From Streptomyces sp. SAT1 (GTDB lineage: Bacteria > Actinomycetota > Actinomycetes > Streptomycetales > Streptomycetaceae), in the NCBI RefSeq assembly GCF_001654495.1, contig NZ_CP015849.1:7233001-7297000 (forward strand): DNA of 64,000 bases, in the 5' to 3' direction. A program made the translations under genes and the position numbers. The notes beneath the pieces were generated by a model that did no database searches, was not told the DNA's origin, and saw only the letters and a program-made list of their open reading frames with translations. Shown one piece after another: positions 26,527 through 35,072 of the stretch. How positions within the stretch are numbered: the first letter of the stretch is position 1; each line of letters starts with the position of its first letter.

Positions 26527-27282
26527 GTGTTGCTTCTCATCTCCCCGGACAGCGTCGAGGAGGCCCTCGACTGTGCGAAGGCCGCCGAACACCTCGACAT
26601 CGTCGACGTCAAGAAGCCCGACGAGGGTTCGCTCGGCGCCAACTACCCCTGGGTCATCAGAGAGATCCGCGAGGCGGTCCCGGCGGACAAGCCGGTCTCC
26701 GCCACGGTGGGTGACGTCCCCTACAAGCCCGGCACGGTGGCCCAGGCCGCGCTCGGCGCGGTCGTCTCCGGAGCCACGTACATCAAGGTCGGGCTCTACG
26801 GCTGCACCACGCCCCAGCAGGCCGTCGAGGTGATGCGCGGGGTGGTGCGGGCGGTGAAGGACCACCGTCCCGAGGCGCTCGTCGTCGCCTCGGGCTACGC
26901 GGACGCCCACCGGATCGGCTGCGTCAACCCGCTCGCCCTGCCCGACATCGCCGCCCGCTCCGGCGCCGACGCGGCCATGCTGGACACCGCGATCAAGGAC
27001 GGCAGCAGGCTGTTCGACCACGTCCCGCCGGACGTCTGCGCCGAGTTCGTACGGCTCGCCCACGACGTGGGTCTGCTCGCCGCCCTCGCCGGCAGCGTCA
27101 AACAGGCCGACCTCGGCCCGCTCACCCGGATCGGCACGGACATCGTGGGGGTGCGCGGCGCGGTCTGCGAGGGCGGCGACCGCACCGCAGGAAGGATTCA
27201 GCCGCATCTGGTGGCCGCCTTCCGGGCGGAGATGGAGCAGCAGGCCCGGGAGCACGCCGCCGCCGTCCCCGCCGCGAACTGA
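26527..27282 (+). CDS. MfnB-like (5-formylfuran-3-yl)methyl phosphate synthase
   Basis: Close relative of the archaeal methanofuran enzyme MfnB (DUF556), which condenses two glyceraldehyde-3-phosphate molecules into a formylfuran phosphate. The 251-residue protein keeps DIVDVKKPDEGSLGAN, SATVGDVPYKPGT, YIKVGLYG, AMLDTAIKDG, LAGS and DIVGVRGAVCEGGDR. Counting from the GTG at 26527, Lys29, Lys87, Asp153 and Lys157 fall at the places of the catalytic Lys27, Lys85, Asp151 and Lys155 reported for the Methanocaldococcus enzyme. AAGGAG precedes the start. It heads a tight operon with two dehydrogenases and a methyltransferase, so it likely supplies a furan building block for a small molecule. Streptomycetes do not make methanofuran, so the product differs. 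Confidence 0.9.
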   Translation: MLLLISPDSVEEALDCAKAAEHLDIVDVKKPDEGSLGANYPWVIREIREAVPADKPVSATVGDVPYKPGTVAQAALGAVVSGATYIKVGLYGCTTPQQAVEVMRGVVRAVKDHRPEALVVASGYADAHRIGCVNPLALPDIAARSGADAAMLDTAIKDGSRLFDHVPPDVCAEFVRLAHDVGLLAALAGSVKQADLGPLTRIGTDIVGVRGAVCEGGDRTAGRIQPHLVAAFRAEMEQQAREHAAAVPAAN

Positions 27283-27289
27283 CCCCGGT

Positions 27290-28699
27290 ATGCCGGACCT
27301 CCGAGCCGACACCGCGCCGGGACGCCGAGCCGAGCGTTTCGCCGTCCTCGACCCCGCCACCGGCGAGACGGTCGACGAAGCCCCCGACCAGCACCCCGAC
27401 GAGCTGGACGCCGTCGTCGGCCGCGCCCACCGGGCCTGGCACGGCTGGCGCTCCGACGCCGCGGCCCGCACCACCGCGCTGCACGCGGCGGCCGACGCCG
27501 TCGAAGCGGCGGCCGACGAGCTCGCCCGGCTGCTCACCCGCGAACAGGGCAAGCCCCTGGCCGAGTCGTACGCGGAGACCGCCCGCACCGCGGCCCGCCT
27601 GCGCTACTTCGCCGGTCTGGCCCCCAGGACCCGGCAGATCACCGACGGCCGGCCGGTGCACAGCGAGATCCGCTGGCGCCCGCTGGGACCGGTCGCCGCG
27701 ATCGTGCCGTGGAACTTCCCGCTCCAGCTCGCGGCGGCGAAGTTCGCGCCCGCGCTGGCCGCCGGGAACACCGTCGTCCTCAAGCCCTCCCCGTTCACCC
27801 CGCTCGCCACCTCGCTGCTGGGCTCCGTCCTCGCCGGTGTGCTGCCCGAGGACGTCCTGACCGTCGTCACCGGACGCGAACCCCTCGGCGCCCGCCTCGT
27901 CTCCCACCCGGGCATCCGCCACGTCACCTTCACCGGTTCGGTGCCCACCGGACGGGCCGTCGCCCAGGGCGCGGCGGCCTCCCTGGCCCGGGTCACCCTG
28001 GAACTGGGCGGCAACGACGCCGCCGTCCTGCTCGACGACGCCGACGTGGACGACATCGCCGACCGGCTGTTCTGGGCCGCGTTCCGCAACTGCGGGCAGG
28101 TCTGCATGGCCGTCAAGCGCGTCTACGCACCGGCCCGGATCCACGCCCGGGTGGTCGAGGCCCTCGCCGAGCGCGCGAAGAGCGTCGCCGTCGGCCCCGG
28201 CCTCGCCCCGGACACCCGGCTGGGTCCGGTCAACAACGCCCCGCAACTGGCCCGCGTCGAGCAGGTCACCCGGCAGGCCCTGGCGGACGGCGCCCGAGCC
28301 GCGGCGGGCGGCCACCGGCTGGAAGGCCCGGGGCACTTCTTCGCCCCCACCGTCCTCACCGACGTCCCGCCCGGCAGCCCGGTCGTCACCGAGGAGCAGT
28401 TCGGCCCGGTCCTGCCGGTGCTGCCGTACCGCGACCTGGACGAGGCCGTCGAGGCGGCCAACTCCACCGGCTACGGACTGGGCGGCTCGGTGTGGGGCAC
28501 CGACCTCGACCGCGCCGAGGCGGTGGCCGACCGCCTCGAATGCGGCACCGCCTGGATCAACCACCACGCCGAACTCTCCCTCGCCCAGCCCTTCGCGGGC
28601 ATCAAGGACAGCGGCGTCGGCGTCGCCGGCGGACCGTGGGGGCTGTACGGAAACCTCCGGCCGTTCGTCGTCCACCGCCCGCGCGAGGACGGCCGATGA
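27290..28699 (+). CDS. Aldehyde dehydrogenase
   Basis: NAD(P)-dependent aldehyde dehydrogenase of 469 residues. Motifs: PWNFPLQLAAAKFAPALAAG, the cofactor loop FTGSVPTGRAV, catalytic glutamate region LELGGNDA, and catalytic cysteine in NCGQVCM. It starts 7 nt after the MfnB-like stop and overlaps the next gene by ATGA, so it is part of one transcription-translation unit. The family includes succinate-semialdehyde and aromatic aldehyde dehydrogenases. In this operon the natural substrate would be the formylfuran made by the first enzyme, giving a furan carboxylate. That assignment is inferred from position only. Confidence 0.9.
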   Translation: MPDLRADTAPGRRAERFAVLDPATGETVDEAPDQHPDELDAVVGRAHRAWHGWRSDAAARTTALHAAADAVEAAADELARLLTREQGKPLAESYAETARTAARLRYFAGLAPRTRQITDGRPVHSEIRWRPLGPVAAIVPWNFPLQLAAAKFAPALAAGNTVVLKPSPFTPLATSLLGSVLAGVLPEDVLTVVTGREPLGARLVSHPGIRHVTFTGSVPTGRAVAQGAAASLARVTLELGGNDAAVLLDDADVDDIADRLFWAAFRNCGQVCMAVKRVYAPARIHARVVEALAERAKSVAVGPGLAPDTRLGPVNNAPQLARVEQVTRQALADGARAAAGGHRLEGPGHFFAPTVLTDVPPGSPVVTEEQFGPVLPVLPYRDLDEAVEAANSTGYGLGGSVWGTDLDRAEAVADRLECGTAWINHHAELSLAQPFAGIKDSGVGVAGGPWGLYGNLRPFVVHRPREDGR

Positions 28700-29802
28700 G
28701 GATCCAGGCGGCCGTACTGCGCTCCTGCGACAGCCCGTTCACCGTCGAGGAGGTCGACCTGCGGGAGGAGCCCGGCGCGGGCGAGATCCTGGTCGAGATC
28801 GCGGGCAGCGGCATGTGCCGGACCGATCTGGCGGTCCGCCGCTCGGCCGGGCGCAGCCCGCTGCCCGCGGTCCTCGGCCACGAGGGGGCCGGGGTCGTGG
28901 TCCGTACCGGCGGCGGGCCGGACACCGAGATCGGGGTCGGCGACCACGTCGTCCTGAGCTTCGACTCCTGCGGGCACTGCCGCAACTGCCGGGCCGCCGC
29001 CCCCGCCTACTGCGACTCCTTCGCCGCGCTCAACCTCTTCGGCGGACGCAAGGAGGACACCCCCCGGCTCACCGACGCGGCCGGGGGAGCGCTGGCCCCG
29101 CGCTGGTTCGGCCAGTCCTCGTTCGCCCGGTACGCGCTCGTGTCGGCCCGCAACGCCGTCCGGGTCGACCCCGCGCTCCCCCTCGAACTGCTCGGCCCGC
29201 TCGGCTGCGGCTTCCTCACCGGCGCCGGAGCCGTGCTGAACACCTTCCGCACCGGCCCCGGCGACACCCTCGCGGTGTACGGCGCCGGAGCGGTCGGCCT
29301 GGCCGCGGTGATGGCGGCCACCGCCGCCGGCGCGCTCACCGTGGCCGTCGACCGGCACCCCGGACGGCTGGCCCTCGCCGAGCGGTTCGGCGCGCTCGCG
29401 CTGCACGCCGACACACCCGGCCTGCCCGAGCGGATCGGGCGGCTCACCGACGGCGGCGCGCGGTACGCGCTGGACACCACGGCCTCGCCCCCGCTCATCA
29501 ACGACGCGCTCCGGGCGCTGCGCCCCACCGGCGTCCTCGGCCTGGTGGCGCGGCTGCACACCGCGCTGCCGCTGGAGACGGGCACGCTGGACCGGGGCCG
29601 CTCCGTCCGGCACATCTGCGAGGGGGACGCCGTACCGGGCCTGCTGATCCCCCGGCTCACCACACTGTGGCAGGCCGGGCGGTTCCCCTTCGACCAGCTG
29701 ATCCGCACCTACCCGCTGGCCGCCGTCAACGACGCCGAACGCGACTGCGAGGCGGGCCGGGTGGTCAAACCCGTCCTGCTCCCCGAGGGAAGAGGCCGAT
29801 GA
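28696..29802 (+). CDS. Zinc alcohol dehydrogenase
   Basis: Medium-chain dehydrogenase of 368 residues. Catalytic zinc ligands are Cys in GMCRTD, His in GHEGAG and Cys in LGCGFLTGAG. The structural zinc loop carries four cysteines (SCGHCRNCRAAAPAYC). The Rossmann motif is VYGAGAVGLAAVMA. The general pattern, including the GGRKEDT insertion after the structural loop, resembles aryl/benzyl alcohol dehydrogenases. Coupled by ATGA at its start and ending next to the methyltransferase. It would interconvert a hydroxymethyl group and an aldehyde, fitting the hydroxymethyl arm left after removal of phosphate from an MfnB product. No phosphatase gene is seen in the operon. Confidence 0.9.
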   Translation: MRIQAAVLRSCDSPFTVEEVDLREEPGAGEILVEIAGSGMCRTDLAVRRSAGRSPLPAVLGHEGAGVVVRTGGGPDTEIGVGDHVVLSFDSCGHCRNCRAAAPAYCDSFAALNLFGGRKEDTPRLTDAAGGALAPRWFGQSSFARYALVSARNAVRVDPALPLELLGPLGCGFLTGAGAVLNTFRTGPGDTLAVYGAGAVGLAAVMAATAAGALTVAVDRHPGRLALAERFGALALHADTPGLPERIGRLTDGGARYALDTTASPPLINDALRALRPTGVLGLVARLHTALPLETGTLDRGRSVRHICEGDAVPGLLIPRLTTLWQAGRFPFDQLIRTYPLAAVNDAERDCEAGRVVKPVLLPEGRGR

Positions 29803-29894
29803 GCCAGGCACGCAGCACCGCGGACTCACCCGGTCCGCGCCCGTATCCGACCGGCCGGCGCCTCACGGGCGCCGCTCCCGCCCACGGAGGCGAC

Positions 29895-30818
29895 ATGACC
29901 GGCACGGCGCCGCAGCACACCGAACCGGAGAACACCCGGGAGACCGAGGGCGTGGACGGGGGAGTGGGTCTGACCGCACTCCTGGTCGCCGCCGCACGGG
30001 CCATCGAGACCCACCGCGACGACAGCCTGGCCCAGGACGTCTACGCGGAGCACTTCGTGCGCGCCGCACCCGCGTGCGCCGACTGGCCGGTACGCATCCA
30101 CCAGGTCCCGGACGGCGACGGCAACCCTCTCTGGGGCCGCTTCGCCCGCTACTTCGGGCTGCGCACCCGGGTCCTCGACGACTTCCTCCTCGACGCGGTC
30201 CGCACCGGCGTCCGCCAAGTGGTCCTGCTCGGCGCGGGCCTGGACACCCGCGCCTACCGGCTGGACTGGCCGTCCGACTGCGCGGTCTACGAGATCGACC
30301 GGGACGGCGTCCTGGCCTTCAAACACCGGGTGCTGGCGGAACTCTCGGCCACCCCGCGGGTCAAGCGCGTCCCCGTGCCGGTCGACCTGCGCGGCGACTG
30401 GGTCACCGCGCTGACCGACGCCGGCTTCGACCCGGCCGCACCGACCGCCTGGCTCGCCGAGGGCCTGCTGTTCTACCTGCCGGCCCCCGCCGAGACCTAT
30501 CTCGTCGACACGGTGGACCGGCTGAGCGCCCGGGGCAGCGCACTGGCCTTCGAGGCCAAGCTGGAGAAGGACCTGCTGGTCTACCGCGACAGCGCCATCT
30601 ACACGGCGACGAGGCAGCAGATCGGCATCGACCTGCTCCAGCTCTTCGACAAGGGACAGCGCCCCGACTCCGCGGGCCGCCTCGCCGCCACGGGCTGGTC
30701 CACCGCGACGCACACCCCCTTCGACTTCACCCGCAGGCACGGCCGCGGCCCGCTCCCCGAGCCGAACGACGCGCTGGAGGGCAACCGCTGGGTGTTCGCG
30801 CACAGGACGCGGGAGTGA
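29895..30818 (+). CDS. SAM methyltransferase, PPM1/TIGR00027-like
   Basis: Methyltransferase of 307 residues in the leucine-carboxyl-methyltransferase-like family. Motif I is VVLLGAGLDTRAYRL, with the acidic residue in CAVYEIDRDGVL, the family motif PTAWLAEGLLFYLP, and a C-terminal NRWVFAHR. ATG 29895 is chosen for its strong GGAGG and the family-like beginning GLTALLVAAARA; an ATG at 29799 overlapping the dehydrogenase stop gives a 339-residue form with a low-complexity leader. Relatives O-methylate small molecules or carboxylates. As the last gene of the furan operon it could cap a furan carboxylate or hydroxymethyl group. A hairpin follows within 5 bp. Confidence 0.85.
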   Translation: MTGTAPQHTEPENTRETEGVDGGVGLTALLVAAARAIETHRDDSLAQDVYAEHFVRAAPACADWPVRIHQVPDGDGNPLWGRFARYFGLRTRVLDDFLLDAVRTGVRQVVLLGAGLDTRAYRLDWPSDCAVYEIDRDGVLAFKHRVLAELSATPRVKRVPVPVDLRGDWVTALTDAGFDPAAPTAWLAEGLLFYLPAPAETYLVDTVDRLSARGSALAFEAKLEKDLLVYRDSAIYTATRQQIGIDLLQLFDKGQRPDSAGRLAATGWSTATHTPFDFTRRHGRGPLPEPNDALEGNRWVFAHRTRE

Positions 30819-30822
30819 CCTC

Positions 30823-30854
30823 CACCGGGCGGGCCGTCGAGGTGCGGCCCGGTG
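30823..30854. terminator. Hairpin between convergent genes
   Basis: An 8-bp stem (CACCGGGC at 30823 pairing with GCCCGGTG at 30847) with a 16-nt loop occupies the 51-bp gap between the methyltransferase and the convergent serine hydrolase. Confidence 0.5.
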
Positions 30855-30869
30855 CGCCCCCGGTGGCGG

Positions 30870-32120
30870 TCACCGCTGCCCGCCGCGGCCCGCGGCGCAC
30901 AGCGCGTGGTCGACGAGACGGGTGACGTCCTGGATCTGCCGCACGGCGCTCTCCTCGTCACCGGGCCGGCTGTGCAGCGCCACGGTGACGGAGGCCCGCC
31001 CGTCGGCGGTCGCGGCGGGCCACACCAGATAGCCGAACCCGTCGCCGCTGTGCCCCCAGGAGCCGCCGCCGCAGGACAGCGGAATCCGTTCCAGACCGAG
31101 ACCGTAGCGCGTACCGGGCGGCGAGCCGTGACCGGGCGGCACCTCGACCGTGCGCCGCATCTCGGCCAGTTGCGCGGGCGCCAGCAGCTCGCCGCGCGCC
31201 AGCGCCCCGAAGAACCGGCCGGTGTCCGCCGCCGTGCTCACCATCGACCCGTCGGCGTCCCCGTCGAAGGGCAGATAGGCGACGGTGGTGTCGGTCAGCG
31301 CCCCGCCCGGCTCGAACTGCTGGTAGTCGCGGGCGTGCGGAGCGGGCAGGAACGGCCGGTCGCCGGGGGCGAAGGTGTGCCCGAGCCGCAGCGGACGCAC
31401 GATCCTGGCCCGCACCTCCTGCTCCCAGGACCGGCCCGTGACCGCCGCGATCACCATCCCCGCGAGGACGTAGTTCGTGTTGGAGTACGCCCAGCCCCGG
31501 CCGGGCGCGAAGAGCGGCGGGTGCCGCAGGGCGAACGCGACGCGCTCCGCGGAGGTGTACGTGGTCCAGCGGTGCGCGCGGTACCCGGCGGCGCTCAGCT
31601 CCGGCACCACGTCACCGACGTAGTCGGGCAGCCCGCTGGTGTGCTGGAGCAGCTCGCGCAGGGTGATCCGGCGCCCGTCGTTGCCGTGGCCGCGGACCAC
31701 GCCCGGCAGCCACCGCTCCACCGGATCGTCCAGCGACACCCGCCCCTCGCCGACGAGTTGGAGCAGCACGGTCGCCACGAACGTCTTCGTGGTGCTGCCG
31801 ATCCGCACATACCCGTCCGGAGGCACGGGCCGCCCCGTACGGAGATCACCCACCCCGCTGCGTGCGGTGGTGGTCCCTCGCGGTGTCTCCAGCCGGACCG
31901 ACACCCCTGTGACACCGTCGGCGCGCAGCGCGTCGATGTCCTCTTGCAGCACGGACGTGCGCGCGGCGGCCGCCGCTCCCGCCTGTGCCGGCACCAGCGG
32001 GGCGAGGGACAGCAGAGCGAGGACGGCCGCGATACGTGAGGCGGCCCTGAGGCGGGCGGTACGGATGGGGGCTCTGGGGCGAAAGGTGCGAAAGGGGGCT
32101 CTGGGGCGAACGGTCGGCAT
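30870..32120 (-). CDS. Secreted class-C beta-lactamase-like serine hydrolase
   Basis: Exported penicillin-binding-protein-like hydrolase of 416 residues. Active-site motifs are STTKTF (S-x-x-K nucleophile) and YSNTNY (Y-x-N), with HSGDGFG in the place of the third motif. Such proteins act as D-alanyl-D-alanine carboxypeptidases, esterases or D-amino-acid peptidases. The N-terminus is unusually long: a basic tract made from a duplicated R-P-R-A-P-x-R-T unit precedes the hydrophobic segment IAAVLALLSLAPLVPAQAG. The ATG at 32120 has no obvious ribosome binding site, so the true start may be internal. It stands alone on the minus strand. Confidence 0.87.
   Translation of the reverse strand: MPTVRPRAPFRTFRPRAPIRTARLRAASRIAAVLALLSLAPLVPAQAGAAAAARTSVLQEDIDALRADGVTGVSVRLETPRGTTTARSGVGDLRTGRPVPPDGYVRIGSTTKTFVATVLLQLVGEGRVSLDDPVERWLPGVVRGHGNDGRRITLRELLQHTSGLPDYVGDVVPELSAAGYRAHRWTTYTSAERVAFALRHPPLFAPGRGWAYSNTNYVLAGMVIAAVTGRSWEQEVRARIVRPLRLGHTFAPGDRPFLPAPHARDYQQFEPGGALTDTTVAYLPFDGDADGSMVSTAADTGRFFGALARGELLAPAQLAEMRRTVEVPPGHGSPPGTRYGLGLERIPLSCGGGSWGHSGDGFGYLVWPAATADGRASVTVALHSRPGDEESAVRQIQDVTRLVDHALCAAGRGGQR
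32067..32110. repeat. 27-bp tandem duplication in signal region
   Basis: GGGGGCTCTGGGGCGAA occurs at 32067-32083 and 32094-32110, a 27-bp period in frame with the serine hydrolase. It duplicates nine residues of the basic leader, lengthening the n-region of the signal peptide. Confidence 0.75.
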
Positions 32121-32283
32121 GCGGGCAGCCTAGGAGCGGCCGGAGCGGCCGGGCCATCCTGCCAGCGGGAGGTTCGGAGGTCGGGTTGTCCACAGGCCGG
32201 GGCCGCCGCGCCGCCGTACGCCCCGTCGTGCCGTTCTCCCGTTCTCCGCTCCCGCTCTTCCGCCCGCGCCGCGTCGGCCGTCC

Positions 32284-32949
32284 TCAGCGCGGACCGGCCG
32301 GACCCGTACCGCTCGGGGCGCCGGCGTCCACGGTGACGGAGACGACCCCGTCGACACCCCGGCACAGCCGCTCGATCACCGGTACGAGGCTCGGCTCCGG
32401 CACGGACCCCGTGAGCGCGGCCCGGCCGTCCTCCACCGTGACCGTGAAGTCGTCCGGTGCGAGCCCCAGCGTGCGCACGAGGACGTCCGAGGCGATCTCC
32501 TCACGGATCGCCTCGTCGCGGCGCAGGAAGATCCGCAGGAGGTCGCCCCGGCTGACGATCCCGGTCAGGACGCCCCTCTCGTCCACCACGGGCAGCCGTT
32601 TGACCCGGTGGGCGTCCATCGTGCGCGCGGCCTCGACCACGCTCCACCCGGGACGGGCGCACACCGGGGGAGCGGTCATCACCTCCGCCGCGACGGCCCC
32701 CTCCGATGCCTCGTCAGTGAGGTCGGAGGCGCGCTGCGGGAGCAGTCCCGCCGGGTCGGGGCGGCAGGCCACCCGGTGCAGCAGATCGGCCTCCGACACC
32801 ACGCCCAGCGGGTGGCCGAGGTCGTCGACGACGGGGACGGCGCTCACGTCGTGCTCGGCCAGCGTCCGCGCCACGTCCTTGAACGAGGTGTCCCGCCGTA
32901 CCCGGACGACGTCCTGCGTCATGAGGTCTTCGACCGTTCGGTGCTGCAT
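32284..32949 (-). CDS. CBS-pair plus BON protein
   Basis: Cytosolic protein of 221 residues. The first CBS repeat (VEDLMTQDVVRVRRDTSFKD ... VVSEADLLHRV) and the second (VMTAPPVCARPGWSVVEAAR ... IVSRGDLLRIFLR) form a Bateman module that normally binds adenosyl ligands such as AMP, ATP or SAM. A BON domain (VRTLGLAPDDFTVTVEDGRA ... VVSVTVDAG) follows and may contact membranes or phospholipid. ATG 32949 has GAGGAGAGAGAAC upstream. It is the last gene of a minus-strand set with universal stress, hydrolase and Rv1733c genes, so energy-state or hypoxia sensing is likely. Confidence 0.9.
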   Translation of the reverse strand: MQHRTVEDLMTQDVVRVRRDTSFKDVARTLAEHDVSAVPVVDDLGHPLGVVSEADLLHRVACRPDPAGLLPQRASDLTDEASEGAVAAEVMTAPPVCARPGWSVVEAARTMDAHRVKRLPVVDERGVLTGIVSRGDLLRIFLRRDEAIREEIASDVLVRTLGLAPDDFTVTVEDGRAALTGSVPEPSLVPVIERLCRGVDGVVSVTVDAGAPSGTGPAGPR

Positions 32950-33020
32950 GTTCTCTCTCCTCGGATCCTCTCCGGGCTCTTCGGTCCGCTCCCGGCGGTA
33001 CGCCGCCGCGGCCCGGCGGG

Positions 33021-33473
33021 TCAGGTGCTCCCGTCGTGCTCCTCCCGCACCACGACGACCGGGCAGGCCGCGTACTGGGCGCAGCGCTGGCTGACCGAGC
33101 CCAGCATCGCGCGGCCGAAGCCGCCGTGTCCGCGCCGACCGACGACGAGGACGTCCGCCCCCTGCGAGGCACGGATCAGCACCTCCGAGGGGTCGCCCTC
33201 GACGAGGCGCTCTCGCAGCCGCTCCGGGCGCTCGTCGCCGAAGACGGTGCGCAGTTCCCGGGCGAAGCGCTCGCGGGCGTGGTCCATGTCGAAGTCGGGG
33301 TCGATGACCAGTCCGCTCCAGCTGAACTCCGTGGGCGTGCTCCAGGCGTGGACCGCCTCCACGGCACCGTCCACCAGCCGCGCGTACCGGACCGCCCAGT
33401 GCAGTGCCGCACGGGACGAGGGGGAACCGTCCACCCCGACGACCACCGTGGGACGTGACTCAGCCGATGCCAT
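33021..33473 (-). CDS. Universal stress protein
   Basis: UspA-domain protein of 150 residues. The first strand VVVGVDGSPSSRAALHWAVR and the nucleotide-binding loop VVGRRGHGGFGRAMLGSVSQ, with the G-x2-G-x9-G-S spacing of ATP-binding members, are both present. ATG 33473 has GGAGGG at good spacing and lies inside the 3' end of the preceding hydrolase gene (14-nt overlap), indicating coupled translation. USPs of this type accompany dormancy and oxygen-limitation regulons in actinobacteria. Most Streptomyces genomes carry many paralogues, so its individual role is not clear. Confidence 0.92.
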   Translation of the reverse strand: MASAESRPTVVVGVDGSPSSRAALHWAVRYARLVDGAVEAVHAWSTPTEFSWSGLVIDPDFDMDHARERFARELRTVFGDERPERLRERLVEGDPSEVLIRASQGADVLVVGRRGHGGFGRAMLGSVSQRCAQYAACPVVVVREEHDGST

Positions 33474-34302
33474 GAGCGCCCTCCGCTCGAACGTCGCGCT
33501 CCCCGTCCCCACGCTGCCAGTCCTCCTGCCCGGCGGCCAGCCGGGGAGCGCCGCCGGGCACGGCAGCCGGGGCGGCGGGCGCGGCCAGGTGGGCGGTGAA
33601 CCAGGCGCGGCTGCGCTCCGCGAGGTGTTCCAGCGCGCCCGGTTCGGCGAACCGATGCCCGGCGTCCGGTACGACGTCGACGCGCGGGGCGCAGCCCATC
33701 CAGTCCGCCGCCAGCCGGGTCGGGCCGATCAGCCGGGTGTCCAGCGCCCCGACGACGAACAGCGTGGGGGCGCGCACGCGGGCCAGGGCCGCAGGGCCGG
33801 CCAGCTCGGGGCGGCCGCCGGCACTGACCACACCGCGGACGCCGTCGTCGGCCGCCGCCGCCTCCAGGGCGGCCCCGGCGCCGGTGTCCGTCGCCCAGTA
33901 GCCCACGGGCAGGCCGGTCTCCCGGCGCAGCCAGTCCGTCGCGGCGCGCAGCCGCCGGGCCAGCAGCGTGACGTCGAAGACGCAGTGCGGACTGCGCCCC
34001 TCGTCCTCGGTCAGCAGGTCGAGCAGCAGGGTGCCCAGACCCGCGCGCCGCAGCGCCGCGGCGACCTGCCGGTAGCGGGGATCGCGCGCCGCGCCGGTGC
34101 CCGCGTGCGCGAGGGCCACCACGGCGGGGGCCCGCGGGGGCAGCGCGAGGAACCCGGTCATACGTGTCTGCCGCGCGGGCACCTCCACAGCCCTGCCCGG
34201 CGCCGATCCGCTGCCCGGTTGCGGCCCGTTGCCGGGCACCGGTGCCTTCGCCGGTCGCCGGGCGGGGCGCTGTCCCGTGTCCGTGTGGTCGCTGTGGCGC
34301 AT
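33460..34302 (-). CDS. Dienelactone-hydrolase-like protein, nucleophile changed
   Basis: Alpha/beta-hydrolase-fold protein of 280 residues, of the kind that sits in actinobacterial stress clusters. ATG 34302 has AGGAGG 6 nt upstream. The elbow where family members usually show GASTG reads GYWATDTGAGAA, so the nucleophilic serine is replaced by Asp. The acid position (FVVGALDTR) and histidine (PDAGHRFAEP) are retained. The family comparison is from memory, so the missing serine should be confirmed by alignment. If correct, the protein is either catalytically altered or a non-enzymatic scaffold. It overlaps the universal stress protein gene by 14 nt and lies 92 bp after the Rv1733c-like gene. 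Confidence 0.75.
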   Translation of the reverse strand: MRHSDHTDTGQRPARRPAKAPVPGNGPQPGSGSAPGRAVEVPARQTRMTGFLALPPRAPAVVALAHAGTGAARDPRYRQVAAALRRAGLGTLLLDLLTEDEGRSPHCVFDVTLLARRLRAATDWLRRETGLPVGYWATDTGAGAALEAAAADDGVRGVVSAGGRPELAGPAALARVRAPTLFVVGALDTRLIGPTRLAADWMGCAPRVDVVPDAGHRFAEPGALEHLAERSRAWFTAHLAAPAAPAAVPGGAPRLAAGQEDWQRGDGERDVRAEGAHGIG

Positions 34303-34394
34303 GTGCCGCCTCCTGGCGCTCGTTCCGGCGGACACCCGACCGCGGTGGGCCGGGCCCGGTGTGCGCACCACGTCTTCAGCATGTCCCCGGCCCG

Positions 34395-34991
34395 TCAGCC
34401 CGTCTTCTGGTCCCACTTCGGACCGACGACCTCCCACTCCGTTCCCCACCGTTCGTACAGGCGCCGGTCCAGGCACCAGCGCGCGAGGGCGGCCGTGCCG
34501 TAGGTGAGACCGGCGAAGGAGAGGGCCGCCGCCCCGCCGAACAGGGCGGCCTGGGTGTGCGCCTCGGCCGGTCCGGGCGGCTCGGTGGTCAGGGCGCCCC
34601 GGCCGTTCTGCCAGACGGTGATCGCCGTCCCGGCGGGCAGCCCGCTCGGCACCAGGGTGCGCGCGGTGCGCGTCGTGCCGTCCGGGGCGGTCCAGCGGAC
34701 CCGGGCCGGTGTCTCGGAGCCGTCGGTCGACGGGGACAGGCTGTGGGGTGCGTCGGTGAGCAGCACCGCCGCCGCGGCCTGCCGGTCGGCACGCTGACCC
34801 GCGAACTCCTGCCCGGCCGCCCGCGCCGTGACCGTCCACACGAGCGCGCCGCCCACCAGGACCAGCACCCATGTCAGCAGTGCGATCCAGCCCTCGGCGA
34901 CGTCCTCGCGGCGCCGCAGCGGGTTGCCGTGCCACCGCCACAGCAGCCGCCTCGCACGCCGGGTGTGCCTCGGATGTGTCATGCCGCTCAT
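34395..34991 (-). CDS. Rv1733c-family membrane protein
   Basis: Membrane protein of 198 residues with the Rv1733c layout: a basic N-terminus (RRARRLLWRWHGNPLRRRED), TM1 (WIALLTWVLVLVGGALVWTV), an external beta-rich domain (ARVRWTAPDGTTRTARTLVP, GTAITVWQNGRG), TM2 (LFGGAAALSFAGLTYGTAAL) and a short basic tail. The mycobacterial relative belongs to the DosR dormancy regulon, and this gene is the first of a minus-strand group with hydrolase, USP and CBS genes. GGGAGG precedes ATG 34991; ATG 34982 is an alternative. Molecular function is unknown across the family. Confidence 0.85.
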   Translation of the reverse strand: MSGMTHPRHTRRARRLLWRWHGNPLRRREDVAEGWIALLTWVLVLVGGALVWTVTARAAGQEFAGQRADRQAAAAVLLTDAPHSLSPSTDGSETPARVRWTAPDGTTRTARTLVPSGLPAGTAITVWQNGRGALTTEPPGPAEAHTQAALFGGAAALSFAGLTYGTAALARWCLDRRLYERWGTEWEVVGPKWDQKTG

Positions 34992-35053
34992 CGGGCGCCA
35001 CCTCCCTGCCCGGCCTCTCGCTTCCGAAGGTGCCAGGCGGGCCGCCGTGACGC

Positions 35054-35072
35054 TTGGGCCGGACAGCCCTCA
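35054..35072. promoter_or_regulatory. Possible DevR/OsdR-type box
   Basis: TTGGGCCGGACAGCCCTCA is an imperfect inverted repeat (GGGC ... GCCC) in the divergent region between the Rv1733c-like and CBS genes. It loosely resembles mycobacterial dormancy boxes. It is offered only because the flanking genes are dormancy types. Confidence 0.2.

Noticed and set aside
26445..26714. ATG ATG with a good ribosome binding site upstream of the MfnB-like gene (possible leader peptide)
   Set aside because: The frame runs without a stop far into the MfnB-like gene and gives no protein-like sequence, so it is probably chance.
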